Source of the DNA: Bimastos eiseni
Taxonomy: Eukaryota; Annelida; Clitellata; Crassiclitellata; Lumbricidae
Assembly: GCA_959347315.1 (NCBI GenBank)
Contig: OY365810.1
Span: 23,341,906 to 23,405,905, forward strand
DNA: 64,000 nt
Direction: 5' to 3'
Shown here: positions 41,001 through 53,857 of the stretch, one piece after another
Layout: every line of letters begins with the position of its first letter
Position numbering within the stretch: the stretch's first letter is position 1
Notes under the pieces: model-generated
Database searches by the model: none
What the model saw: the letters and a program-made list of their open reading frames with translations, nothing else
What the model was told of the DNA's origin: nothing
Program-made: the position numbers and the translations under genes

Positions 41001-44000
41001 CGTCATGATCAACCCTCTCCATGTCTTTCTTTCTGAAGTTGCAACCCTTAATTCCTCCAGGCTCATTCCAGTTTTTTCTAGGGCACCCTCTTTTCTTCCA
41101 TGTTCTTTGTCATTGTCCACATCTCGCAACCATATAGTACTGTAGGGAAGATCATTGCTCTCACTAATCTTTTTTTGTGTCTATGCTCACATGGTTGTCT
41201 TTCCATATCTTTTCCAGTCTGTTCATTGCAGTTTTCCCTATCGCCACCCTTCTCTTTATTTCCGAATCACATTTTCCCTCTTTTCTATTAATGATCCCAG
41301 GAACTAGAAGCTTGTTACCACCTCTATTTCCTCTGTCTATCTCAAAACTGTCCCAGCTGTTGTCATTATCTTTGTCTTCTTTATGTTGAAATAAGGCCTA
41401 CTGTTGTAAAACTCATCTCATTCCACTGGACACTCTACTGACATCATTCATACTGAAAACCATCCAGAAGAAATTCATACTATTTTCTTTGCACTTTTTA
41501 CAGTTTGTCAAACAATACTACTAACACAATCAAACAAAACACAGGTAGGTTCTACCAGTAACTTAACCTATCAAATATTGCACTAACATATCACAAAGTA
41601 CAAACACTAAGGACAGTGCAAACTGAAAGTTTTAATATATATTGATATAAGAAGATTTACATCTATTTTGTTATCTTTCTCCAGGATCTCAGCGTTAAGC
41701 TCTGCAATCTGATGTCTAAGCGAATGAACAAGAGCTTCATTATCCCCCTTCAGCTTTTCCATTTCCTAATGAATGACGAAAATACCAATCAGCATAAAGT
41801 GTTAACAACCTTCTAAACATAAGGCAGTATTCAAAATTCAAATCTGCATCCATAAAAGCAGGATCACATCAAATTATGTAAAAAATGTGGACATAACCCC
41901 CACAATGAAATATATTTACATATTAATCAAAATCGAAATCCGATGAAGAGGCGACTGCTGATTCGCTGATATCTCTAGATTTTAACCTGTTGATAATTTT
42001 TGCTTTATTCCGTTAGTACCTTAGTCATTATTACCAAAAAATCTATTTCATTTCTTCTGCAAGAAGTTTAATTATGCCTCATCAGTATGTCTGTGGTATT
42101 CTTGTGGTAATAAATAGAACTATTTAGAACCGATTGAAAAATGTTTTAGTTTCACTCGAATAAGGCAAGCCAAATGAAGCCATTAACTGACAGGCACTTT
42201 CAAATAGATACAAATTTGCACTGCAACTCAAGTTGTTCGAGTGGCAAATAAGAAAAAACGTAAGCGAAAATACCCCTGCTTCGCAACCATCACCTTAAAC
42301 TGGTCTTCAAAACGCCTGATGTTATCATCAATGCCGTCATCACAGGGTGCTTGCAGCAGATTCATATTCTGCTTTGCTTCATCTTTCAACGATGCTCTAC
42401 AACCACAGCAAAAACCCGAAATTGTCTAAATCATTCAGAACACTTTAAGAACAAGCACATAACTTTATAACGATTTTACAATAAGTACTTGATTCCATAC
42501 TAATTTTACAATAAGTACTTGATTCCATACCAATTTTACAATAAGTACTTGATTCCATACCAATTTTACAATAATTACTTGATTCCATACCAATTTTACA
42601 ATAATTACTTGATTCCATACCAATTTTACAATAATTACTTGATTCCATACCAATTTTACAATAATTACTTGATTCCATACCAATTTTACAATAATTACTT
42701 GATTCCATACCAATTTTACAATAATTACTTGATTCCATACCAATTTTACAATAAGTACTTGATTCCATACCAATTTTACAATAAGTACTTGATTCCATAC
42801 CAATTTTACAATAAGTACTTGATTCCATACCAATTTTACAATAAGTACTTGATTCCATACCAATTTTACAATAAGTACTTGATTCTTTAGCTCAAGTAGC
42901 CGAACTGATCCAAAGATGTTACATTGACTGATGGAGAGACAATAAGATAGAATCAGTTCAACACCTTAATATATAAAGTCGCTAATCTCAAATCTCATCT
43001 AAAAATTGTGACTAATAGTCCGGTACCAGACATAGGTCTAACCCAGCAGTGGTTTTTAGTTTTCCATTTTCCTCCATCAAAGCTTGAACAACACGTGACT
43101 TTTCAATGACTTCTGATTGAACGGAATCCAAATGTGACTGAAGCTGAAGTCGTTCCTGTTCACGTGCCTTCAACGACACCTCCAAACGACTTCTAAGATC
43201 GTTTATTTCCTGGAGCTAGAAACAACAATTTTTTTACAATTAAATCAATTTTCATAATATGCTAGGATTTGATTTTACCAGTATTGTAACTGCATGCATT
43301 CTACAGATTGCTAGCTCATTATACAAAGTCATCACACTGTAATAAATAGACAGTGTAAACTGACATTCACTCATTTGAGAGCTTCAAAACAGTTTTCTTA
43401 AAGTTCAATATGAAATCATGATCACTTGAGAAACTTGACAGAAGAATAAATAAATTTTAATGATGTTAATAACAGCTGCTCAAACTTAAATTACAATTAC
43501 ATTCATGCTTGACTAGAGATATTTATATGCTAAATGTCTTCAGCAGCAAATCAAAATTGTCTTTTTGTATGACCTGCTTTGCAGTCTGCGACTGTTGACT
43601 TTTCTTCAGATTTTCAGATTTCTGCTGTTCCTGTGCAAGCTGATCTCGTAGCTGTTTCACCTGCGTTTCTGAGGAAGCTATCGCCAATTTTTCTGTATCG
43701 TACAGCATTAAAAAATTTTAACTACAATTACTGAATTTGCCATTACATTGATGATAAACTGGAACACTTTGGAAATGCGATTTCATTACTGCAAAATTCT
43801 ATTGTTTGAAGCAATTAACCAACAAAACTAGTTCCACAGAACTGCGAAATTCAAGCGAGAAGCTTACAATCAACTAAAATTTTTAAGTACTTGTTATTTT
43901 GGTAACTATCCTGTAATTTCAACCCTTTAACGGCCAGCTGCATATGTTTTCCCATACAATTTAGTACACGCTGGTCATTAAAGGGTTAACTAGTTCCTCG

Positions 44001-47000
44001 TGATGATAGAAAAGAGACTCAATTTACATAACATTCTTGCTACACATAAAATGTACTCCATTAGAAGAGTTTATTACGCAAGTCATTGAAATGCTTACAA
44101 CTAAACATATTCAAAAAAAATTTGCTCTAAACTACTTCACCAACTTCCCTCAGTTTTGTTAACCCTTTAACAACCAGCATGTACTAAAGTGTATGGGAAA
44201 AACCTATGTAGCTGGTCGTCAAAGAGTTAAAGCATGCTTCATCTCTATGGTTAAAAAGACAAAAGTCGTTGAATTGAAACTTGGATCTTACATCATGTCC
44301 TCTCTAATAGCAATTTCTTTTTTCTCACGTAGAGATTGTGGACATAAACTAGTAGACAGTAATATTAAACATCTAAATTACTAATCAATCAGCCAATTCA
44401 GTTACCCTTCTGAAGTGATGTTTCCAGATCTTTGATCGCCTTCTTCAGTGTTTCAGATGAATAATCGTCATCCTTCTTCTTTAAAAACAAAACAATGAAA
44501 TTTAGAACAGTCAGCAATGTCATAGCTCAAGTGCAGTGAAAGTCAAAGTACCTAATAATCTAGAGGAAAACCAAAGTATCTGTGAAGTGAACAAAGATCA
44601 AAGATGCATATCATGAGACATGTTTAACACATCTCACATTGCAAACATACTTGAGCAATTTTTTTGCTAGGCACCAAAATATAAAAAATAAATGAGCAGG
44701 TCTCTTAAAACTTTCTCAACTCAGACTTCATAGAGTCACATTCACACACAGTTCAGTAATAAAATAGATATTACCTTATTGGAACTTGATAAAACATTAA
44801 ATCCTTTGCTTTCCAGAGCCTTCATGAGTGTTCTGCAATCTTGTTCTTCAATCTCTCCATTCTCCAGCATCTTAACGGTCACACTGACGACATCTGACAC
44901 ATAAAGAACTAAATATTGTAAATTGTAATATAAGAGAACCAAGCAACATTATTTTATGTATTATGTATCGCAATGCAGCGTCAACACTGATGCCAAAGTG
45001 TTCAAGTTACATCGTAACGTAATTGGTAACAAACACTACAGCGCTCGCTCTCTAACCCCCCGCATGCTATGAAGCTTGCCACCGCTGTGGTTCTGCACCG
45101 GCCGCTAGTCGTTACACTTCTCCATTGAAAACCCCCCCACCAGCAATCACCTCCTCTTCTCCCTCTCTCGCCTGTGCTCTCTTCCAATGTACTGATTGAG
45201 TTTTGAAGTCAGCTCTTCTGACAGCTTGGGTTAATCTTCCTTTAGGTCTCCTTCCCCTCTGGGCTTGTCTGCACAAGAGGACGGTTCATTAGCAATCGGC
45301 AGCTATTAATTACCCTGTTGGAAGACGCAACCGGGCAATATTTCGCTTAGCGACATCTGCACCTTTGAAGTTGACCGACTTCAGCCTTCCCATGGGATCT
45401 AATCTGGGACAGGTAAGATAAACAATAAGGGGAAAAAATTCAATTATTGTTTTGCAAATAATACAAACCAATTACCATTTTCAAAACCGACAACCGGAAT
45501 TTCGGTTATCGTTTAACATTCCTACTTTCCAGATCATTGAAAGTTGACAATCAAAATCTAGTCATATGCAAAATATGTACAGTAAAAGTAACATGTATTC
45601 TGGCTAAATGAGCATTTGCTTTACTAACACCTGAAGACAGAAACTTAATACACAGAAATAATTAACCACGGTACAAGGATTAGTTATTACTCATTATTCA
45701 TGATATGCTGCATGTTAATCTCTTAATCTGTTTCTTATTTACATAAGAACATGTTCATGTGGTAACAGGAACTGCTGCACATGAAATTGTCCATATGGCC
45801 AATGAGTCCTTTCCTCCTTTATCTACACAGCTGTTGTAACACATCAGGTCAATTTACTGAAATTTCACCATAACCAATATTTTAAGACATCAAATACACT
45901 AAAAAGAAAAGCCAATGATCACAACATGGTTTATATTTGAAGCATTCTCCTCAAAACAAGAATATCAGGCAATAGTACTTTTTCACTCATCTTGGGACAG
46001 AATATTTCTCATATACCACACCATGGTCAAAACTTGAAGGATTGACCCAACTATTAACATGTGTTTACCCAAATGTTCAACTTTGCTACTATTGCAGGTT
46101 AAAATGATAATTATTGTATCTAAATAGCAGGGAGTCTTCATTTGCATGAGACTAATTTACCTTTAAGATCTCTTCTTGACACATCTTGTGATTTGCTAAG
46201 TCTCTCTTGTTCCCCTGCATCGAATACATTGATACTGATAGCCTTGCCCTCTTGTTCACAGCCAACTTCAACAGCTTTACCCTTCCTTTTCTTCTTCTGG
46301 CCAGATTTTCCAGCTGGTGGTGAAGGTGTTCTTCTGCTTTCAGTCTTTTGTTTCAAAACCTCAGCATCTCCAATCAGGACAGTTCCAGACAAACGGCGTC
46401 CCTCTTCCTGATGCTTCTTATCCAATTCATCCACAGGCGCAGGTCTTGGATGGAATGTTTCAGGGACGCTTTCTGCCTTAATTACAAGACTCTTTTCATC
46501 TTTGTTCACAAGGATGGATCGGCTCGGATGACTGGAAAGACCCAGCTCTGGAGTGGCTGGACGCTGAGACAGCAGGTCACCATCAGGGTCAATTGTCTCC
46601 ACTTTCGATTCAATCTCCACATGCTTTTTGGAAGGTGAAGGCATGGTCCTGCCAGATGCATCCAAGTTGGAAGAAAGTATTGGTTTTGCAACTCTGAAGC
46701 CCACATCAGATTTTGTGACCTTTTCATCTAGGTACTTCTCTTTATGACCAGGTGACTTTTGCTTATCATCAGCCAATTTCTCTTTATGACCAGGTGATTT
46801 TTGCTTATCATCAGCCAATTTCTCTTTATGACCAGGTGATTTCTGCTTATCATCAACCAATTTCTCTTTGTGATCTGGTGATTTTTTCTTAGCATCGACC
46901 AGCTGCTTTTCGTCAGTCAATTTCTGCTTATCATCGACCACCTTTGACTTGTCATTGTGCTTTGAATAGACATGTCGCCTCTTCTGCTTTCCAGGTTTCT

Positions 47001-47145
47001 GTTCAACGGCAGCAGTATCAAGTACCTGTTTTTTCTGTTCCAGAACTCTGTCATACGACCGCTCACGCATAAGAAACTTGGATACAACAAACATAAGTAG
47101 CAGAAGCACAACAACTCCTATGATAATTAGTACAATGTCTTCCAT
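26070..47145 (-). CDS. KTN1/RRBP1-like: Kinectin/p180-family ER membrane coiled-coil protein, 22 coding exons, 1163 residues
   Basis: Coding exons in transcript order: 47145-46161, 44893-44775, 44478-44406, 43692-43574, 43215-43043, 42396-42294, 41765-41661, 40628-40501, 39682-39577, 37951-37799, 37132-37029, 36287-36188, 35743-35597, 35093-34977, 34477-34334, 32841-32587, 30675-30547, 29411-29295, 28265-28194, 27734-27645, 26629-26537 and 26129-26070 (stop). All are GT-AG, all phases agree, and the sum is 3492 bp. The N-terminus has one membrane helix (residues about 3-24) followed by FLMRERSYDRVLEQKK, like the start of kinectin and p180. A lysine-rich repeat region follows. The rest (about 330-1163) is coiled coil with family marks: DLRRRNWKAMEALSEMEN (human proteins have NNDLREKNWEAMEAL) and GMLSKLQLSVEKEESKW. 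The family sits in the ER membrane and links it to kinesin, microtubules or ribosomes. This is probably the single invertebrate member before the vertebrate split into KTN1 and RRBP1. Confidence 0.93.
26825..27340. repeat. 38-bp minisatellite, about 13-14 copies
   Basis: Unit of the type AAAGATAGCAAAACAATTTG plus AACCCACAGCCAAACTAC, with small variants. It fills much of the intron between exons 20 and 21 of the kinectin-like gene. The cysteine- and phenylalanine-rich minus-strand frames over it are by-products of the repeat. Confidence 0.93.
29040..29285. repeat. Compound GAGA/CAGA microsatellite beside a splice donor
   Basis: Runs of AGAG, CAGA and ATACATGGAGAG recur with a loose ~60-bp higher period. 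The tract ends within about 10 bp of the donor of kinectin-like exon 18 (donor at 29294-29289). On the transcript it is a long CU-rich run starting right after the 5' splice site. Confidence 0.9.
30007..30430 (+). mobile_element. LINE fragment: end of a reverse transcriptase frame plus 3' tail
   Basis: The frame ending at 30393 carries phrases common at the C-terminus of non-LTR retrotransposon polymerases: DLLVPRARTAITQHHAF, VGLTMWNGLPL, and LKTFLFPRG near the end. It is followed by GTGCTATATAAATAACC, a typical LINE 3' end. It lies in a kinectin-like intron in the opposite direction and lacks the catalytic domains. Confidence 0.7.
30810..31400. repeat. Paired repeats ending in a LINE-type 3' tail
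   Basis: A ~50-bp phrase (CATCGCACTGCTGCTCGCC, then ATAGG, then CACATTCCTAGGTTTGGTC) at 30819-30868 recurs at 31284-31332, 465 bp on and in the same direction. Soon after the second copy comes GGGCGCTATATAAATAGC at 31380-31397, like the tail of the LINE fragment at 30.4 kb. This may be a second, decayed insertion. It sits in the intron between exons 16 and 17. Confidence 0.5.
31400..32586. other. Kinectin-like intron, rest; nothing recognised
   Basis: AT-rich intron sequence between exons 16 and 17. I see no repeat, exon or RNA gene in it. Confidence 0.5.
33150..33245 (+). repeat. Dispersed SINE-like repeat, family 1
   Basis: It carries CGTAATCGCAATCTCCAAAT, then TCTAAAGCGCCACTTGAAAG, then GGGCACCAGCTCATTTACGA, all shared with the copy at 19060. 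It lies in the large intron between exons 15 and 16 of the kinectin-like gene. Confidence 0.6.
33250..34333. other. Kinectin-like intron sequence, nothing recognised
   Basis: AT-rich intron between exons 15 and 16. No exon or repeat is evident to me. Confidence 0.5.
37222..37498. mobile_element. hAT-like MITE, 277 bp, with 8-bp target duplication
   Basis: The ends are TAAGGGTGTCAA on the left and TTGACAGCCTTA on the right, inverted with one mismatch. The flanks are ATCCTAAC (37214-37221) and ATCCTGAC (37499-37506), an 8-bp target duplication with one change, as hAT elements make. The inside is GC-rich (GCCCGAGGCCGACTACCCGG) against an AT-rich intron. No open frame for a transposase is present. 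Confidence 0.75.
38055..38125. mobile_element. Short inverted-repeat MITE, TTAACCCTTTAA family, copy A
   Basis: It starts TTAACCCTTTAATCACTAGC and ends GGTCGCTAAAGGGTTAA, with ACTTTAGTACAC inside. It belongs with the copies at 43920, 44159 and 52774. It lies in the intron between exons 9 and 10. Confidence 0.8.
38711..39425 (-). mobile_element. LINE fragment: reverse transcriptase C-terminal part
   Basis: Reading the minus strand from about 39415 gives KFLCIIIDEFLSWKEHM, then SKIAKNMGIISRIAYLLPT, then LYYTMIHSYLSYCNLIW. These are the usual thumb-region phrases of CR1/L2/Jockey-type reverse transcriptases. The lower part has FCRTNTRLFSIRYVCPSEWN and FSIFKKQLKEH, the usual end of such frames. 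Stops interrupt it, so it is dead. It lies in a kinectin-like intron on the same strand as the gene. Confidence 0.8.
40985..41400 (-). mobile_element. LINE fragment: reverse transcriptase, a different family
   Basis: The minus strand gives FNIKKTKIMTTAGTV, then SLINREGKCDSEIKRRVAIG, then MNRLEKIWKD, then RLVRAMIFPTVLYGCEMWTM. This order is standard for another clade of non-LTR polymerases. Frame breaks are present. It lies in the intron between exons 7 and 8 of the kinectin-like gene. Confidence 0.8.
42468..42887. repeat. 30-bp minisatellite, about 14 copies in variant blocks
   Basis: Unit of 30 bp containing ACTTGATTCCATACCAATTT and TACAATAAGT. Copies differ mainly at one position pair, AAGTAC or AATTAC. 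The order along the plus strand is three AAGTAC, six AATTAC, then five AAGTAC copies. It stays open in three frames only because 30 is a multiple of three. It fills most of the intron between exons 5 and 6. Confidence 0.95.
43920..43989. mobile_element. Short inverted-repeat MITE, TTAACCCTTTAA family, copy B
   Basis: Ends AACCCTTTAACGGCCAGC and GCTGGTCATTAAAGGGTTAA; centre TTTTCCCATACAATTTAGTA. The best preserved copy, with nearly perfect inverted ends. Confidence 0.85.
44159..44230. mobile_element. Short inverted-repeat MITE, TTAACCCTTTAA family, copy C
   Basis: Ends TTAACCCTTTAACAACCAGC and GCTGGTCGTCAAAGAGTTAA. The centre (GTACTAAAGTGTATGGGAAA) is the reverse complement of the centre of copy B, 170 bp away, so the two lie in opposite directions. 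Confidence 0.85.
44894..46160. other. Intron 1 of the kinectin-like coding region
   Basis: No recognised exon. The part at 45030-45420 is richer in G and C than its surroundings and may be an unrecognised repeat. The rest is AT-rich. Confidence 0.45.
46161..47145 (-). CDS. KTN1/RRBP1-like: Exon 1 of the kinectin/p180-like gene: membrane anchor and lysine-rich repeats
   Basis: This exon encodes residues 1-328. Order: a very short lumenal end, one hydrophobic helix (IVLIIIGVVVLLLLMFVV), a basic stop-transfer flank, then a basic linker. Next come about four copies of a 14-residue repeat of the type KLADDKQKSPGHKE (about residues 80-136), an acidic and proline-containing linker, and a basic cluster GQKKKRKGK near residue 285. 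The donor is GTAAAT at 46160-46155. Reading through it gives a short tail and a stop at 46138, which would be an intron-retention product. p180 carries basic decapeptide repeats at the same place that bind ribosomes; this repeat is similar in composition and position but not in sequence, so shared function is only an inference. Confidence 0.9.
46737..46905 (-). repeat. 42-bp coding minisatellite in exon 1 of the kinectin-like gene
   Basis: Four tandem copies of a 42-bp unit, the last diverged, keep the frame and encode the 14-residue lysine-rich repeat. Copy number changes would add or remove whole repeats without a frameshift. Confidence 0.9.
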
Positions 47146-49676
<2,531 letters not shown>

Positions 49677-49858
49677 CACAGCAGCGGTGCCTTTAAATTA
49701 GCTTCACCTTGATTGACTAATCAAAGGTAATAATAGTCTTTGGATGTTTAATTGTTTATCATGCCCAAATCTATGATGGGTTGTAAGTTACAATAAGTTA
49801 CTAGTGCTGTGTAATTTACAGTAGGCCCATATTCTTTAGTAGTGGTAGAGGTTGTAGT

Positions 49859-50220
49859 CAATGTTCCCTTTAGGCTGTGCGCACGTGCACATGCACACGG
49901 GCCATGGAACCAGCGCACACAAGAATTTTAGTGTGTGTGCACAATTTTTGTATGAAACTAAATATATAAAACCAGTCTTATAGCTGACTGCAATGTTCCT
50001 TACTCCAGAAACTTTTGTTTCGTGGCTGATACGTCCCCTTATTTATCTTTTCACTTTTCTTAGATTATAAATCATAACTTATCACCATAGACTTTTAGAT
50101 ATGATCCTAATTTGACTATCACTGCATTCAGCAGGGACCTGTGCTCAAAAGTGTCAACCATTTATTGCACACACGATTTCTTGTGCGCTCACTATCTCCA
50201 AACAATTAGAGGGAACATTG
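49859..50220. mobile_element. hAT-like MITE, about 360 bp
   Basis: The left end is CAATGTTCCCTTTAGGCTGT; the right end is the inverse, AATTAGAGGGAACATTG. GCGCAC-type words lie just inside both ends (TGTGCGCACGTGCAC and CACACACGATTTCTTGTGCG). The flanks GTTGTAGT and GTAGTAAT agree at 6 of 8 positions, a possible decayed 8-bp target duplication. It lies 180 bp past the INAFM-like stop codon, so it may be part of that gene's 3' UTR. Confidence 0.7.
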
Positions 50221-50809
50221 GTAGTAATATGTTTTATTTTATATGATAAGACACCTAGGAGGATACAAATTAAAACTAAAACATCAAGTTCTTAACAATA
50301 CCTATGGCTAAGTACTAAACAATTACTATGGTATGAATGTCAGCATTAATCTTGCATAATAGTTTACTTGGGGGAGGGGCCAAAGCAACTCCCTAACATT
50401 AGCAGTATGGGCAATACTAAAAAGAGTAACAATGATAGTGTGATGGTAATAATAATAAAAAATTGTAATTGATGATAATAATTACTAGGAAAATAATTAT
50501 AGTTATTATAATAGTAATGATGGTTTGGGCAGTAGGATCCCCATTAGCCTTAACACTTCATATTGGCATAATGCCATATTATAATCTATGACTCGTATTC
50601 GATAAACTTGGCCATACTTGCAGTAACATAACAGGTTTTTTTAAACTTATTTTGACAGTATACTAACAAATTATCCCAATTACTGTACACTTCATTTTCT
50701 AATGTGAGAACTTCAATAGCACCTCTATAGAATAATGTTCAAAGCATTAGTGAGTGAATGTAACTTTGCAAATTCGGTATACTAACAGTCAAGTAGATTT
50801 TGGTCAAAG

Positions 50810-50996
50810 AGCAAAAGGGTAAGTCTGAGTAAAGGGATTCTAGAAGAAGAAGAAAATAAGAGGAAGGAGGAGAATGGAAGCAGGAAGGGAGGGATAATGA
50901 GGGGATAGTAGCAGGAAGATAGAGTTTAAGGGGAAGAAGGAAATTCCGAAGAAGGAGAGGAGAAGGAGCAGAAGACAAAGAAGGGAAGCCAAAAAA
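50810..50996 (+). repeat. Polypurine tract
   Basis: About 185 bp dominated by A and G on the plus strand, with GAAG, GGAG and AGGA words. Confidence 0.7.
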
Positions 50997-51424
50997 GTTG
51001 TTTTTGTTTTCAATCAGTCTTAAGCTTTATATGGTGCTGGATGTTGCTTGTGTGTTTCTAGAAGCTGTCAAGGTGAATTCTGGCAAGACCTCTTGGAAAG
51101 AAGCTGTTCTAACCAGTTTGCAAATGGGGACAGATTTCAGTAGTAACTTTAGAGATAATTTTTATGTATTTTATTGCTATGTTTATTTATTGCAGAAAAT
51201 GCCGTTTGTCATTTATGGTATGATTATGCTGTTGCATTATTTATTGATGACCAGGACTTTTCCTGTACCTTTTATAATCATTGTTGTGAGTCATGTATTC
51301 CATGAAAGGACTAAGTTTAGTATGGTAGAAAATAAGTCACTCACCATGTGTGAACTTAAAGTAAATATTGTTTTAATTAATTGTTTAAATTTATAACTCG
51401 TTCAATAGTCATTCAATTGATCGA

Positions 51425-51790
51425 ATGTTACATAGTAATAATAATGACGACAATTTACAAGGCGCCATAAACGAGGCCATGCCACTGCAAGGGCGCCTGA
51501 CAAACCTACAAGAAGTCAGCAGACTGGATAAGCCTTAATGAACAAGCATGATTTGAACTTAGTTTTGAAGGAATCCACTCGGCCATCCATATGACAGATG
51601 GAAGACTGTTCCAACACCGTGGACCAACAGCCAAGAAAGCGCGGTCACCGAAATGAGTCCTCGTCCGCCACACATGGAGGTCGATCTTCGCGGAGGAGTC
51701 GGTCTCATTACAATAGACCACGCAGGTACCTGGGAGCTGATCCATGGACCGATCTGTAAGCAAGCGAGCATAGCTTGAAATCGATGTGGT
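51425..51790 (-). mobile_element. LINE fragment: reverse transcriptase C-terminal end
   Basis: The minus strand gives RTRTHFGDRAFLAVGPRCWN followed by SLPS, the usual terminal phrase of a non-LTR retrotransposon frame, then a short tail. It is a third family relative to the fragments at 38.7 and 41 kb. It is truncated and inactive. Confidence 0.7.
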
Positions 51791-51799
51791 ATGGAACGA

Positions 51800-53620
51800 G
51801 AAGTCAGTGCAGAAAGTCTCCTGTACTTTTTCTCTTTTCTTTATAACCAGTAATAATTAGTATGCTAATAAGTGAAATAGCCACTGCTATTACAATAAGT
51901 AAACTAACCAGGCTGTGTTCATTACTTTTTTGTTTATTTACTACAAGTTATCTCTCTTCCTGATACTATTCATTTACGGTTAAATAAGTTTCCTTGGCTT
52001 ATTGTATGCAATGCTGTTACTATGGTCTCAACCTTCGTATGTATACTGGCTTTCATCCATGTTGGTTTGTCTTACTTAAATATTTACAAACGTCTTTTTA
52101 TTTCATCAGTTAATAATAGTGTTTAAGCTGTTCTAATTTATCAGGAAGTACCTAAATTTGTATTGAACTGCTGCTGCTTGTTTTTTTCATCATGCTGTGC
52201 CAAAGCAATTTTAGAAGATAAAGACCATATTTGGGTGTCATATTGTTTCTTTATTAGTCTTCTTGTTATTAGGAACATCAATTGTTGATACTCCTTTATT
52301 GCTTTGTTGTTGTCTTAGACTTTAGTATTATGTATATCAGTCTTGCGTTTCTTAAATCATGCTAAATTATTTTAGGTATTTCGTATAGAAAGTGTTTGAA
52401 GCTTTTGTCTCAATTTGTATTGTTTTGATAGTCAGGGTGAGATTTGTGATTGGAAGCAGTGGAATCAAAACCCAGTTGGTGTAAGTCTTAGTTTGGGGTA
52501 TGGTCTGAACCAGTGAGAGAGCAAAACTTGCATTGCATCTTGAAGTTTTCATGAATTCAAAGGTTTCGGTTAAGTGCATGTTTTTTACCAGTGCCATGCC
52601 TAGCCCAATCATATTATTCTGACTATGCATTTGTTTGTGTTCAGTTATTAGGTTAAACTATAACTATTACAGGAAAAACTGGTTTTAGTACAGTTTCAAC
52701 TCACAAAAACTATATTGATATGGTGTCTGTGTTTTATTATCGCCTGACGACTGTTGTTGTTCTTGTTTGGCTGTTAACCCTTTGATGCCGAGCTGCATTG
52801 GTTTTACCATACATTTTAGTGTCCGCTCATCATTAAAAGAATGTTTGGTAAAAGGAGACATTACTGTGGCAAGAGTTATTGTACATCAACTGTCTGTTGT
52901 CAGATCTCATTGATTTTATCTACTACTGCTATATACTGAAGCTGGAAGAGAGAGCAAAACAGGGTGGTAAAGGAGATATGCATATCTTAAGAGATTAGGA
53001 AGAAGCTAGCAGGCAGAGAGATTGTTAACTATAGAATATCCAGAAGGCATGCCAAATGTTGCTAAAGCAGACTTTGTTATGTTATATTGTATAACAAAAT
53101 CTCAATTTTACTTGTGCAATTTGTGTGAAGAGCACGAGCGAGTGAGTTGGCCTCAGTACATGTTTGTTTAGACAAAACTGCTTTGTTATAGTTAGAATAT
53201 TAATGCCGTTGATATTTCATTGATGTTCATTTTTTTTACCTATTTCAGCTTTAACATGGCTGGCCAGACCGGTGTTTTGAAATCTCGTTTTTTTTTCTTC
53301 AAAATGCTGTGAGAAACTTAACAAGAAACCAGATAGTGTTCGCATAAATACTTCCAATTTCTTATCAAGATGCCAACTTAATCAGAGAATGCATGTAACT
53401 TTAAGTTATTCTTTGAGATTTTGGTCATGTGCTATCAGTTTATTGAAATGTGTAATTACTAATAAGTGGTAATGGTGATAGCTCAGTGATGTTGACAGAA
53501 CTTTAAGAAGCAAACAAAATGAGAAAAGGAATAATAAAGTCGGTTCTAAATTCGTTGCATTGTACTTTTATTTTGTCTTTCAGTTCAATTTAGTCGCCTC
53601 TGATGCGTATATATGCTATA
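51800..53620. other. AT-rich stretch without a gene
   Basis: Nothing coding is supported. It could include a very long 3' UTR of the INAFM-like gene. One short MITE copy lies at 52774-52841. Confidence 0.4.
52774..52841. mobile_element. Short inverted-repeat MITE, TTAACCCTTTAA family, copy D
   Basis: Starts TTAACCCTTTGATGCCGAGC. The centre TTTTACCATACATTTTAGTG matches copy B, and the right end is decayed (CATCATTAAAAGA). Confidence 0.7.
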
Positions 53621-53629
53621 TATACACGT

Positions 53630-53857
<228 letters not shown>

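Larger units (their letters stand above)
35597..41765 (-). other. Tandem duplication of an exon group in the kinectin-like gene
   Basis: Exon 7 (41765-41661) and exon 11 (37132-37029) encode related segments (LRHQIAELNAEILEKDNKID and LQHQIADLRKQIDVKDPKI). Exon 9 (39682-39577) and exon 12 (36287-36188) both start in phase 2 and end in phase 0, and end in QRQKND and QIQKND. Exon 10 (37951-37799) and exon 13 (35743-35597) begin DLRRRNWKAMEALSEMEN and DLRRRNWKTMEALSEMEK. Exon 8 (40628-40501) has no partner. Matching order, phase and sequence show an old duplication of a three-exon block, giving two copies of the NW-K-AMEAL family mark. Confidence 0.88.

Noticed and set aside
42445..42890. Three frames of 120-137 codons with perfect 10-residue repeats
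   Set aside because: They follow from a 30-bp minisatellite in an intron; any frame without a stop stays open.
50998..51396. A 132-codon hydrophobic plus-strand frame
   Set aside because: Composition is that of T-rich non-coding DNA. No conserved motif, and it may lie in a long 3' UTR.
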